Shown here: positions 23,907-31,580 of the stretch, one piece after another
Layout of the letters: every line of letters starts with the position of its first letter
Position numbering within the stretch: position 1 is the stretch's first letter
NCBI RefSeq assembly: GCF_036013745.1
Contig: NZ_CP107880.1
Span: 1,302,001-1,366,000 of the forward strand
Direction: 5' to 3'
Origin: Streptomyces sp. NBC_00483
GTDB taxonomy: Bacteria > Actinomycetota > Actinomycetes > Streptomycetales > Streptomycetaceae
DNA: 64,000 bases
Translations under genes and position numbers: made by a program
The notes under the pieces: generated by a model
Told to the model about the DNA's origin: nothing
The model's input: the letters and a program-made list of their open reading frames with translations, nothing else
Database searches by the model: none

Positions 23907-25310
23907 CTACAGCTCCTCGGTGGTGGTGCGGAACAGTTCGGTGGGGGTGACCTCGGTGGCGACGTGGTTGAGGGTGAATCGGTAGAGGGGCCCGCGGTCC
24001 GTCTCGGGCGGCGAGTAGGGGTAGGCGAGCGTCGAGACCAGTCCGTCGTACTCGGGGATGGGCAGGTGACTGCTGGCGTGCGCGACGAACGTGGCGATGG
24101 CGTGCGCGGTGGCCTGGTCGGGGGCGGTCACCGTGATCAGCACACCGAGTTCGCGGGGCTGGAGCGGTTCCGGCTCCGGTCCTGCGAGGACGGCGCCGCC
24201 GCCATAAAGGCGGTAGTCGATGTCGATGGTGGCCGGGTCCACTTCTCCGCCGAACACGTCGAGGATCTTCGCGTCGAAGTACTGCTGGGCGAATGGCAGG
24301 AGTTTGGGCAGGGCGTCGATGACGACCCGGTCGCGGACGCCGCCGATGATGACGGTCTGATAGCCGACGAGTTCGGCGCCTTCGAGCTTGTTGGTGTAGC
24401 CGTCGGCGGGGAGGTAGCGGGCGCCGCGGACGCGGACGGTCTGTTCGTCGACGGCTTCGTAGGTGGCGTCGGTGGTGTCCAGTACGCCTGAGGGCTCGGC
24501 GATGTGGAACGGGTCGGCGTTCTCGTACAGGGTGTGGGCCGCGACCGAGCGGGGCGTGAGCCGGGTGCCGTCGGCGAGGGTGGTGACGTCGAAGTGGTCG
24601 TCGCGCAGGGTGGCAAGGAGGCCGTTGGCGGACGGCGGGACGGCGCAGGCGGCGCCGCACTCGATGGTCTTGGCCAGGTGCCATGCGAGACCGGGGTCGG
24701 CGCCGCGCAGGTGGGGAAGCGCGGCGAACAGGGCGGTGTCGCTGGCACGTCCGGCGAGGATGACGTCGCAGCCGTCGTCGAGGGCTTCCTGGAGGGGTTC
24801 GACTCCCATCATCGCCACGGTGTGGCTGCGTTCGAACAACTCCCGGTCGATCTGCGGGGCGTTGGCCAAGGGACGTATCCGGTCCGCGTCGTAGAGGTGC
24901 TGGAGGCGGTCGGCGGGCTGGTCGGAGTAAATCAGGGCGAGCTTGAAGTACAGGTTCTCCTCGTCGGCGATGCGGCGGGTGAGGGCGGCGACCTCGTCGA
25001 CGCCTACGTCGCGGCCGGAGGTGCCGCACGAGCCGATGATGAGCGGCACGTTCAGCTCGGCGCGGGCCTTCAGCAGGAGCCGCAGATCGCGGGCGACGGC
25101 CTGGGCGGACAGTTTAGGTGTCCCGGAGCCGAGGGCCGCGGGCCCGGAGTCGGTGGAACCGGCGTCGCAGGCGATCACGTGAGGGCGGGCTTCGACACCG
25201 CGCCGGAACGCGTCGGCGTCGAAGCCGGCGCCCAGCGCCCCGGTGGGGGCGAGGATGCGGAGTTCCATGGAGGCAGGGCCTTTCGTCGTACTGGTAGAAC
25301 GGTTGCTCAT
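23907..25310 (-). CDS. AtuA-like protein, acyclic terpene utilisation N-terminal domain (DUF1446)
   Basis: A 467-residue protein of the AtuA-like family: MELRILAPTGALGAGFDADAF, VIACDAGSTDSGP, a Gly-rich IIGSCGTSGRDVGVDEV loop and DVILAGRASDTALFAALPHL. AtuA in Pseudomonas belongs to the citronellol/geraniol pathway, but its reaction is undefined. ATG 25310 overlaps the MFS stop as ATGA and has GGAG six bases upstream; ATG 25268 at MELRIL is the alternative. An AACCGTTCTACCAG sequence, 13 of 14 identical to the glycosidase operator, falls at 25291-25304. It is flanked by MFS, DUF4387 and hydrolase genes, so it is probably part of a catabolic route for an imported acid or terpenoid-like substrate. 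Confidence 0.87.
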   Translation of the reverse strand: MSNRSTSTTKGPASMELRILAPTGALGAGFDADAFRRGVEARPHVIACDAGSTDSGPAALGSGTPKLSAQAVARDLRLLLKARAELNVPLIIGSCGTSGRDVGVDEVAALTRRIADEENLYFKLALIYSDQPADRLQHLYDADRIRPLANAPQIDRELFERSHTVAMMGVEPLQEALDDGCDVILAGRASDTALFAALPHLRGADPGLAWHLAKTIECGAACAVPPSANGLLATLRDDHFDVTTLADGTRLTPRSVAAHTLYENADPFHIAEPSGVLDTTDATYEAVDEQTVRVRGARYLPADGYTNKLEGAELVGYQTVIIGGVRDRVVIDALPKLLPFAQQYFDAKILDVFGGEVDPATIDIDYRLYGGGAVLAGPEPEPLQPRELGVLITVTAPDQATAHAIATFVAHASSHLPIPEYDGLVSTLAYPYSPPETDRGPLYRFTLNHVATEVTPTELFRTTTEEL

Positions 25311-26653
25311 GCCACGCTCCGCTCGGGAGCCCGGCGGGCCAGGAGGGTGAAGACGGCGTAGGTGACCACGGCGAAGGCGGCGGCGTTCAGCATCATGTAG
25401 CGCCAACCGGTGAGGTCGACGGTGAGGCCGAGGAGCGCCGGGCCCAGGGCCAGGCCGGCGGAGGAGGCGATGGTGTAGAGGGCGGTGTAGGTGCCGAGCA
25501 CCTTCTTGGTGGGCGCCAAGTTCCACAGGGCGACCAGTGCGTTGACCGCGAACGACGCATAGCCGGTGGCGGAGAGGACCGTCGAGACGACCGTCCCGGG
25601 GACCGTCGGGACCGCGAAGCCCACCAGCAGGCCGATGACGAACAGGCCGACGCCGTAACGCATGGCCCGCAGTTGTCCGAGCCGATCGGAGACGTATGCG
25701 AGGGGCAGCACACACACCAGGAAGGCGACGGCGCCCGGCAGGGCGAGCCCGCCGGCCTCACCACGGGTCAGCCCCAACACCTCGGTGCCGTAAGGGGTGT
25801 TGAGTGAACGCAGCGCGGTCCACATGCCCGAGAAGCAGAAGATGCCGATCATCAGGAGCACCGTGGGGCTGGAGGGACTGCGCAACGCGTCCCTCAGGAC
25901 GGCCCAGGGGGAGGTGAACTCCGGCGCGTCCTCATGGTTGTTGGTGGGCTGCTCGGGACTGCCTGTGGGGCGCTCGGGACTATTGGTGGGCTGCTCGGGC
26001 AGGACGGCCCGCTCGTGGCGACGGCCGAGGAACATCCAGGACAGTCCGAGCATGACCAGCATCAGGGCCGGGGGTATCGCGAACGCCAGGTGGAGGCTGC
26101 GGTCGACGACCAGCAGGCTGATCAGGGACGAGATGATGACGGTCAGGCCGACGCCGGCCTTGATGAATCCCTGTGCCTTGCTGAGGTTGCCCGTGGGGAC
26201 GTAGTCGGAGATCAGAGTCTCCGTGACGCCCTTGAAAGCGTTGGCGACCAGGGCGAAGCCGACGACACAAACCATCAGTACGGGAAGACTGCCTGCCCAG
26301 GGAATGAGCACGAACGGGACCGTGGCGATGACCGCGCCGATCAGCACGATCGGCCACCGCCCCGCCCTCCGACGTACGAGCCGGTCGGAGAGGAACCCCA
26401 CGGACGGCTGGGTGAAGATCCCCAGGGAGTGGTCGAGGCCCATGATCAGGCCCACGACGCCTGCCGACGTGACGTATTCGCGCAGCTGCTCGGGGACCTG
26501 GGCATCGTAGAAGTTCCAGACCGACTCCTGGGCGAAGACCGCCAGGGTGACCCACAGCACCGCGCTCGCGCTCATTCGCTTCCCGGCGGCGGGTGCTGGT
26601 GGCGCGAGGGTGGGAGATCCGCCCGGGGTGGGCGCGTCGGGTCGGTTCAACAT
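25307..26653 (-). CDS. MFS transporter
   Basis: A 448-residue major facilitator with about 12 membrane segments. Features: SVWNFYDAQVPEQLREYV in the first loop, GFLSDRLVRRRAGRWP (motif A, between helices 2 and 3) and YVSDRLGQLRAMRYG (the second-half counterpart). The long central loop contains a near-tandem repeat of PEQPTNS/PERPTGS/PEQPTNN (about residues 219-238), from small DNA duplications. It resembles sugar-related (GPH-like) MFS carriers more than drug exporters. The adjacent catabolic genes favour import. First gene of the operon; a TGCTATAGCA operator at 26671-26680 lies just upstream of the ATG. Regulated by the GntR at 26821. Confidence 0.9.
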   Translation of the reverse strand: MLNRPDAPTPGGSPTLAPPAPAAGKRMSASAVLWVTLAVFAQESVWNFYDAQVPEQLREYVTSAGVVGLIMGLDHSLGIFTQPSVGFLSDRLVRRRAGRWPIVLIGAVIATVPFVLIPWAGSLPVLMVCVVGFALVANAFKGVTETLISDYVPTGNLSKAQGFIKAGVGLTVIISSLISLLVVDRSLHLAFAIPPALMLVMLGLSWMFLGRRHERAVLPEQPTNSPERPTGSPEQPTNNHEDAPEFTSPWAVLRDALRSPSSPTVLLMIGIFCFSGMWTALRSLNTPYGTEVLGLTRGEAGGLALPGAVAFLVCVLPLAYVSDRLGQLRAMRYGVGLFVIGLLVGFAVPTVPGTVVSTVLSATGYASFAVNALVALWNLAPTKKVLGTYTALYTIASSAGLALGPALLGLTVDLTGWRYMMLNAAAFAVVTYAVFTLLARRAPERSVA

Positions 26654-26670
26654 GGCGGCTCCTTGCCATA

Positions 26671-26680
26671 TGCTATAGCA
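26671..26680. promoter_or_regulatory. GntR operator, copy 1 (TGCTATAGCA)
   Basis: A perfect 10-bp palindrome, extended to TTGCTATAGCA on the minus strand, 18 bp before the MFS start codon. The identical 11 bases occur at the GntR gene's own promoter (27556). This shared site ties the MFS operon to that regulator. Confidence 0.65.
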
Positions 26681-26739
26681 ACAGGGAGATACGGGATGCG
26701 GCTACGGACGCCGGGGTGCGCCCACGTCGGCCGATCGAT

Positions 26740-26798
26740 GGTTCCGGTGGGCAGGCGCCCGGTGGTTCCCAGTGGGTAGGCGCTCGGCGTTCCGGTGG
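26740..26798. repeat. Imperfect tandem repeat, about 25-bp unit
   Basis: GGTTCCGGTGGGCAGGCGCC and GGTTCCCAGTGGGTAGGCGC begin two adjacent copies (26740, 26764), followed by a partial third starting TTCCGGTGG. It is non-coding, between the GntR and MFS genes. The last copy forms part of the hairpin at 26782-26804. Confidence 0.5.
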
Positions 26799-26804
26799 CC
26801 GAGC
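26782..26804 (-). terminator. Hairpin after the GntR gene
   Basis: GCTCGGC and GCCGAGC form a perfect 7-bp stem with a nine-base loop, starting 16 bp beyond the GntR stop codon on the minus strand. No T-run follows, as is usual in actinomycetes. It would separate GntR transcription from the MFS operon. Confidence 0.42.
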
Positions 26805-26820
26805 ACCCTACGGAATCGGG

Positions 26821-27537
26821 TCAGCTGCCGGAGAGCTGGTTCAGCGCCTCTCGGTGGTGATGCGCGGCGAGCAGCTCGGCCCGCTCCTCGTCCCGGTCCA
26901 CGAGGGCGTCGAGCAGACTGCGGTGTTCGCGGAAGCGCCGCCGGAAAGCCTCGGCCTGCTCCGGTGCGAGCCTGATCGTCAGATCGAGTCGCTCCTCGTC
27001 GCTGAACGCACGAGCCTGCTGCAGCAGTCCCTCGAGTACCGCGTTACCGACCGCCTCCTCGACCTGGTGGTGGAAGAGGCGCAACAGGCGGTGCACGGCG
27101 GCCAGTTGGTCGGTGGCATCGGCGCGCTCCCCCTGCTCGGCCAGGTCCTGGTCGATCTGCCCGACCAGGGCTTCGGCGCGCTCCAGCGTCTCGGCCAGCT
27201 CCGCGAGCTGGGCATCGGTGGCGTTCCGGGCGGCCAGGCGGGCCATGAGGGCCGACAGCCGCACCTCCGCCTCCACGATCTCCGAACGCGCGGACGCCGA
27301 GTGATCCGCGATCCGCAGCGCCCGGGGCCCGACCCGCTCCACCACCTTCTCGTGCACCAGCTGGCGCAGTGCTTCACGCACCGGTGTGGGACTGACGCCC
27401 AGGCGGGCCGCGAGATCGCGTTCGGTGATCTTCTCGCCCGGCCGCAACGCCCCCTCACGGACCGCGACACGGAGCCGCCGGTAGGCCTGGTCGGCCAGGG
27501 ACGTCGTCTCCATGGGACTGAGGGCGTCGTTGCTCAT
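26821..27537 (-). CDS. GntR family regulator, FCD subgroup
   Basis: A 238-residue GntR protein. The winged helix is at residues 12-78 (LADQAYRRLRVAVREGALRPGEKITERDLAARLGVSPTPVREALRQLVHEKVV). An FCD helical effector domain follows, with VHRLLRLFHHQVEEAVGN and FREHRSLLDALVDRDEERA carrying the usual His/Asp/Glu metal-ligand candidates. It shares the TGCTATAGCA palindrome with the MFS operon and carries it in its own promoter, so it is autoregulated and controls the catabolic operon downstream. FCD regulators sense organic acids, which agrees with an MFS/AtuA degradation pathway. Its own gene ends in a hairpin at 26782-26804. Confidence 0.91.
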   Translation of the reverse strand: MSNDALSPMETTSLADQAYRRLRVAVREGALRPGEKITERDLAARLGVSPTPVREALRQLVHEKVVERVGPRALRIADHSASARSEIVEAEVRLSALMARLAARNATDAQLAELAETLERAEALVGQIDQDLAEQGERADATDQLAAVHRLLRLFHHQVEEAVGNAVLEGLLQQARAFSDEERLDLTIRLAPEQAEAFRRRFREHRSLLDALVDRDEERAELLAAHHHREALNQLSGS

Positions 27538-27555
27538 GGGCGCAAGAATGCATCC

Positions 27556-27565
27556 TGCTATAGCA
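27556..27565. promoter_or_regulatory. GntR operator, copy 2 (TGCTATAGCA)
   Basis: The identical perfect palindrome to that at 26671-26680 lies 18 bp before the GntR start codon, the same distance as copy 1 from its gene. TGCTATAGCA followed by A is shared by both on one strand. Equal spacing supports a single regulator acting at both promoters. Confidence 0.65.
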
Positions 27566-27598
27566 AAGAGTCAATGAGATCTTCGCCGGCGGAACCGC

Positions 27599-27862
27599 TC
27601 ACCGCGCGGCTCCGGTGCTCTGCAACTGCCGCGAGATCGCGCGGGCCGTGGCCCGCACGGCCGGTACATACGCCGCCGAATCGAACTTCGGGGTCGGCGC
27701 GACCACGGACAGAGCCGCGACCACCCCGTCCCGGCTGCGCACGGGTGCGGCAGCCGTCGTACGAGGGCCCGTCGTGTCGGCACGTCGCGCCACCGCGTAT
27801 TCGCCGCGCCTGACCTCGGCGAGGCTGCGGCGCAGGTCATCGGCGGTGTGGATGGCGAGCTC
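27599..27862 (-). pseudogene. IclR family regulator, C-terminal fragment truncated by an IS30-type element
   Basis: Reading ELAIHTADDLRRSLAEVRRG then EYAVARRADTTGP and VVAALSVVAPTPKF, and ending ARAISRQLQSTGAAR, this matches the last 85 or so residues of an IclR effector domain. The helix-turn-helix and the first half are missing: the reading frame runs straight into the end of the IS element at 27860. The sequence beyond the far end of the element (29081 onward) belongs to another gene and does not continue IclR, so part of the gene was lost. There is no start codon with a ribosome site, so it is not expected to be expressed. Confidence 0.75.
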
Positions 27863-29080
27863 AAGCGGTTAGCGCATCACCGCTGTTCAGAAGGTCAGCG
27901 TAGACCTCTGCCGGAGTGCGATAGCCATGGGTTTTGCGGGGCCGATGGTTGAGCTCGTGTGCGACGGCGTCCAGGTCAGCCTGGCTGAACGTGCGGAGGT
28001 CTGCGCCCTTGGCCAGGTACTGCCGAAGGAGCCGGTTCGTGTTCTCGTTGGTGCCGCGCTGCCACGGGCTCCGGGGCTTGCAGAGATAGATCGGCATCCC
28101 CGTCTCGGCGGTGATGGTCTGGTGCTCGGCGATCTCCCTGCCGCGGTCCCAGGTGAGTGTCCTCCGCAGTTGGGGCGGGATACTGAGGAGACTCCTGGTG
28201 AGGTGCGGAGTGACCTGCTCGGCCTTGATGCCGTCCGGTAGGGCGACGATGGCCGTGTAGCGGCTGGTGCGCTCGACCAGCGTGGCCACGGCCGAGGGGC
28301 GGGTGCCCATCACGAGGTCGCCCTCCCAATGACCGGGGATCTTGCGATCCTCGACCTCAGCGGGACGGGCGGTGATGGGCACCATGCCGCGGATGATGCC
28401 CCGCCCGGTGGGCCGGCGGGCGAGCTTCGGGCGGCGCATGGGCCTGCCTGACCGCAGCCGTTGGGTGAGGCTGCGGTCGATGGCCTGGCGCCGGCGGGGG
28501 TCGTAGAGCGAGAGGTAGATCGCTTCATGCGAGACCTGCATGGAGGCGTCACCGGGGAACTGGATTCGCAGCCATCCCGCGATCTGCTCGGGCGACCAGC
28601 ACAGAGCCAGCTTGGCTTCCACCAGGGCGCGGAGAGCATGCTGTTGGGCGAGCTTGGCCTGCTTGGGTCGGCGCCCGCGCGAGTAGGCAGCTTCGTCAGC
28701 TGACGCGGCTCGGTAGTGGTCCCGGCCGCCGTTGCGAGCGATCTCGCGGGAGACGGTCGAAGGAGACCGGCCCAGCCGCCTGGCCAACTGCCTGGCCGAT
28801 TGCCCAGCGGCGATGCCGCGGGATATCTCTTCGCGCTCACTGCCACTCAGATGCCGCTCTGCTCGCTGCTGCGGGGCGAGGCGGACCCCGCCGCTCTGGT
28901 ACAGGAACCGGCGGGCGCTCTGCATCGGTGCCCCGAGCGCCCGCCCGATCAAGCTGAACGACTGCCCCTCGCGCCAGCGCCTCCAGATCTCATCCTGCTG
29001 AGTTGGCGAAAACCCGTAGTCACGCACCTGTGCCTCCACGATCACATGATCGTCCGTGGGTGGTGCGTTGATCACTTGAG
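27860..29080 (-). mobile_element. IS30-family insertion sequence, complete
   Basis: About 1.22 kb bounded by inverted ends. The left end begins CTCAAGCGGTTAGCGCATCA and the right end, inverted, begins CTCAAGTGATCAACGCACCA. They match at 17 of 22 positions, counting two further bases. One transposase gene fills the element. No clear 2-3 bp target duplication is visible, consistent with later deletion beside the truncated IclR gene. Confidence 0.8.
27861..29075 (-). CDS. IS30-family transposase
   Basis: A 404-residue transposase. It has N-terminal helix-turn-helix repeats, including the IS30 pattern LSGSEREEISRGIAAGQSARQLARRLGRSPSTVSREI (about residues 76-112). The integrase core carries D in HWEGDLVMG, D in TLTWDRGREI and E in RGTNENTNRLLRQY, spaced as a DDE triad. 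The length is normal and the frame uninterrupted, so it may still be active. The stop codon lies inside the left inverted repeat. This element interrupts or borders the truncated IclR gene and is the likely agent of the rearrangement here. Confidence 0.93.
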   Translation of the reverse strand: MINAPPTDDHVIVEAQVRDYGFSPTQQDEIWRRWREGQSFSLIGRALGAPMQSARRFLYQSGGVRLAPQQRAERHLSGSEREEISRGIAAGQSARQLARRLGRSPSTVSREIARNGGRDHYRAASADEAAYSRGRRPKQAKLAQQHALRALVEAKLALCWSPEQIAGWLRIQFPGDASMQVSHEAIYLSLYDPRRRQAIDRSLTQRLRSGRPMRRPKLARRPTGRGIIRGMVPITARPAEVEDRKIPGHWEGDLVMGTRPSAVATLVERTSRYTAIVALPDGIKAEQVTPHLTRSLLSIPPQLRRTLTWDRGREIAEHQTITAETGMPIYLCKPRSPWQRGTNENTNRLLRQYLAKGADLRTFSQADLDAVAHELNHRPRKTHGYRTPAEVYADLLNSGDALTA

Positions 29081-29127
29081 GGTGCCATCGTTTGACGACA
29101 GGCGGGCGAAGCGCTCGGCTCGCCCGG

Positions 29128-29988
29128 TCAGTCGGCGTCGATGTCCGCCGCGAGTTGGTCGGCGACGCTGCGCGGTTCCCGGCCGAGGAGCTCGGTGAGT
29201 AGCGGGTCGACTCCGGCGAAGCGGCCTTCGCGGGCGGCCTGGAAGGTAGTGAGCGTCATCCGCGCCATCGCTTCCGGGGTGCCGGCGGCGACCTTGGCCG
29301 CGATCCACTCCTCGTCGTCCGGCGTGACGCGCATGATGTCACGGCCGGTCTTCTTCGAGGCCAGGGCGGCGATGTCGTCGAACGTCACGGCCTGGCGGGC
29401 GGTGAGCGTGACCGGGCCGTCGAAGGCACGGTCCGCGGCGAGGATGACCGCTGCCGCTTCGGCGGCATCCGCGCGGTCGGTCCAGGAGACGGGGCCGTCG
29501 GCCGGGGCGGTGATGGTGCCGGTCTGCTGCCAGGGGCCCAGCAGCCAGGCCAGGCTGTGGGCGTAGAAGCCGTTGCGCAGTGCGGTCCAGGCGATGCCGG
29601 AGTCGGCGAGGAGCTGCTCGGTGGCGGCGTGGTCGCGGGCCGGGTGGAAGGGGCTGTCCGCTCCGGCTCCCTGGTGGCTGGTGTAGAGGATGCGGCGGGC
29701 TCCCGCTGCGACGGCGGCGTCGATGCCGACGCGGTGCAGCGCGACGGCGTCGGCATGCGGGTCGTTGGAGGAGACGAGCAAGACCTGCTCGGCGCCCTCG
29801 AAGGAGTGCCGCAGCGCGTCCGGATCCTCGTAGGAGCCCTGGCGCACACGCACCCCGCGGTCGGCGAAGTGCCGCGCCTTGGCGGTGTCGCGGACGCTGA
29901 CGCCGATCTGCTCGGCGGGCAGGAGCTTGAGGAGGTGTTCGACGGTGGCGCCGTTGAGGGCGCCGGTCGCACCGGTGATGACGATCAT
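29128..29988 (-). CDS. NmrA/QOR2-like NAD(P)H-binding oxidoreductase
   Basis: A 286-residue atypical SDR: MIVITGATGALNGATVEHLL (Rossmann nucleotide motif), VRDTAKARHFADRGVRVRQGSYEDP, then GAEQVLLVSSNDP and ILYTSHQGAG. This resembles NAD(P)H:quinone oxidoreductase type 2 (QOR2/YtfG) and related NmrA proteins, which use or sense NADPH. ATG 29988 begins the motif, with AAAGGAA upstream; the longer upstream reading is Arg-rich and non-family. It follows the TetR gene by 56 bp in the same direction, so the TetR probably controls both. It differs from the NmrA-like protein at 9363 and is not a recent duplicate. Confidence 0.88.
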   Translation of the reverse strand: MIVITGATGALNGATVEHLLKLLPAEQIGVSVRDTAKARHFADRGVRVRQGSYEDPDALRHSFEGAEQVLLVSSNDPHADAVALHRVGIDAAVAAGARRILYTSHQGAGADSPFHPARDHAATEQLLADSGIAWTALRNGFYAHSLAWLLGPWQQTGTITAPADGPVSWTDRADAAEAAAVILAADRAFDGPVTLTARQAVTFDDIAALASKKTGRDIMRVTPDDEEWIAAKVAAGTPEAMARMTLTTFQAAREGRFAGVDPLLTELLGREPRSVADQLAADIDAD

Positions 29989-30044
29989 GTTGGGGGTTCC
30001 TTTCGTTCCCGCCGCGCGCGGTCGGCGCGTGCTGCGGGAAGTGG

Positions 30045-30614
30045 TCAGTGGCCGCGCAGGAGCGGCAGCAGGATGTCGTCGACGAGGTGTGCGACGAACC
30101 GTTCGTCGCACGGTTCGCCCGCGATCACGATGCGGTGCACTATGACGGCCGGGGCGACCTCGGCGAAGAGGCCGGCGGCCCGGGCAGTCAGTTGCTCTCC
30201 GTGCCGGATCGCCTTTTGCAGCGGCTCATCGGTCATCGCGGCCTCGTCGCGGCGCAGGATGCGGCGCATCTCCTCCGCGAGCCGCGCATCGCTGCGCATC
30301 CCGGCGAACAGAGCCCCGAGCAGGCCGACCTCCTGCTCGGCGATCTGCCGGGCCAGCCAGGAGACGAGCCCGAGCAGGTTCTCCCGCAGATCGTCCGCGG
30401 CAGGCTCGGGTGGCGTGGCCTGTGCGCGGTGCTCGACCGCGGCGGCCACCAGCGCGGCCTTGTCGCGGTAGCGGCGGTAGATCGTCGTCTTCGCCGACCC
30501 GGAGCGACTCGCGACCGCCTCCATGGACAGCTGCTCGTAACCCACCTCGGTCAGCAGCGACAGCGTCGCATCCAGGATGGCCAGGCCACGGCTGGTGTCA
30601 CGTGGCCGCCCCAT
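30045..30614 (-). CDS. TetR family transcriptional regulator
   Basis: A 189-residue TetR protein. The helix-turn-helix is at residues 9-58 (RGLAILDATLSLLTEVGYEQLSMEAVASRSGSAKTTIYRRYRDKAALV), followed by a TetR_C_16-like domain (LLGLVSWLARQIAEQEVGLLGALFAGMRSD). The start is uncertain: ATG 30614 gives the usual MGRPRDTSRG beginning, while GTG 30680 would add 22 residues and start inside the inverted repeat at 30680-30710. That inverted repeat lies upstream and looks like its operator. It is cotranscribed with the QOR2-like reductase, a common pairing for electrophile- or quinone-responsive units. Confidence 0.86.
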   Translation of the reverse strand: MGRPRDTSRGLAILDATLSLLTEVGYEQLSMEAVASRSGSAKTTIYRRYRDKAALVAAAVEHRAQATPPEPAADDLRENLLGLVSWLARQIAEQEVGLLGALFAGMRSDARLAEEMRRILRRDEAAMTDEPLQKAIRHGEQLTARAAGLFAEVAPAVIVHRIVIAGEPCDERFVAHLVDDILLPLLRGH

Positions 30615-30679
30615 GACGGACGACCCGTCCGCGCCCTCGGCCCGCGGGTCACTCGATGCGCTTACCACTCCGACTCCCA

Positions 30680-30710
30680 CTTTCGCTACGCTACGGTTGC
30701 GTATCGAAAG
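30680..30710. promoter_or_regulatory. Inverted repeat upstream of TetR, candidate operator
   Basis: Arms CTTTCGCTACG and CGTATCGAAAG match as an inverted repeat at 10 of 11 positions around a nine-base centre. It lies 66 bp before ATG 30614. Its AT-rich outer parts could include promoter elements. Autoregulation by the TetR is inferred. Confidence 0.45.
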
Positions 30711-30896
30711 TAACCCGGAATGGAGCCGGCGACAACTGGAGCCGACTTCCGGCCGATGGAACCGGGGCGCGAGGAGGGAAGCGGCGGAACGGACCTCGAC
30801 GGATCACCTGCGAGTGCCTGGCGGCGTCCGGAGTCGACGCCGCGCCAAGCCCCCGGAGCACGTGGCGGGCTGATCCGTCTGGGCCGTGCGCCCGCT

Positions 30897-31127
30897 TCAG
30901 ATGGAGATGACGATCTTGCCGCGTGTGCGGCCACGCTCGGCGTGCGCATGAGCGTCGGCGATTTTCTCCAGGGGGTAACTCTGTTCGATGCGGGGCGTGT
31001 AGCGGCCCTGCCGGCCCAGTTCGGCCGCTGCGGACAGGAGGGCCGAGTCGTTCTCCGCGTTGACCACGTGCGTGCCCAGGCGCTCCCCGCGCGCGTGGTC
31101 GGCGATGGCGCCGGACGAGGTCGGCAC
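30897..31127 (-). pseudogene. Zinc-type/medium-chain dehydrogenase, C-terminal remnant
   Basis: The last 76 codons read ARGERLGTHVVNAENDSALL, then AAELGRQGRYTPRIEQSYPLEKIADAHAHAERGRTRGKIVISI. This is a clear match to the C-terminal end of quinone oxidoreductase-like medium-chain dehydrogenases (usually TYPLEEAAEAHRxxExGHxRGKxVL). The catalytic and Rossmann domains are absent: beyond about 31127 the frame no longer resembles the family. No start or ribosome site is present. It lies in the same scarred segment as the IS30 element and probably reflects an old deletion. Confidence 0.72.
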
Positions 31128-31580
31128 CCTGTTCAGAGGTGAGAGGTGGCGGCGGAGTGGCCACTCCCCCCAGGGATCCATCAGCACAATGGGCACCGAC
31201 GGTGCCTCGTGAGCTCGCAGAGCGGCAATACGTCCGAACCCTGTCGAGCCCAACGCCGACAAGTTGGCCGACGCACCGAGACGCCTCTTTTCTCGATTGC
31301 TTCCTGCTGTGCGTCGCGACAGCGGCTCGCAGGCTCCTACGCCGCGAAGCCGCAAGGCGGCCGCCACAGGCTGCGGGTTTGTGCCGGCGCACAAGAAGAC
31401 TTCGGCCTGGTTGTGCGGGGGCCTCCGGAACGCCTGTGCTCCTGTACGTGCCGCCATGGCGGCTGATGCCATGCCCGGCATGGCTTCTCCCTCTTCGCGT
31501 CCGGCTCGGACTCCCGCTCCGTTTTCCGTCCGAATCTCCCTCACCCACCGTCGGGGGCCGGCCGCGCGGGAGCGTCGGCC
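31128..31580. other. Gap of about 450 bp without a recognised gene
   Basis: No convincing gene. Several open frames exist but none has a family resemblance or sensible start. The region lies between the dehydrogenase remnant and the symporter gene and presumably holds the symporter promoter and deletion debris. The usual DUF485 partner gene of this symporter type would be expected here and is absent. Confidence 0.45.

Noticed and set aside
24796..24807. GGTTCGACTCCC, resembling a tRNA T-loop
   Set aside because: It lies inside the AtuA-like coding sequence and no cloverleaf can be built around it.
23584..25029. A single 481-codon leftward gene spanning DUF4387 and part of AtuA
   Set aside because: Only its last 105 codons match a family (DUF4387); the rest is Arg/Pro-rich shadow of the AtuA-like frame. 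The genuine DUF4387 gene starts at GTG 23901.
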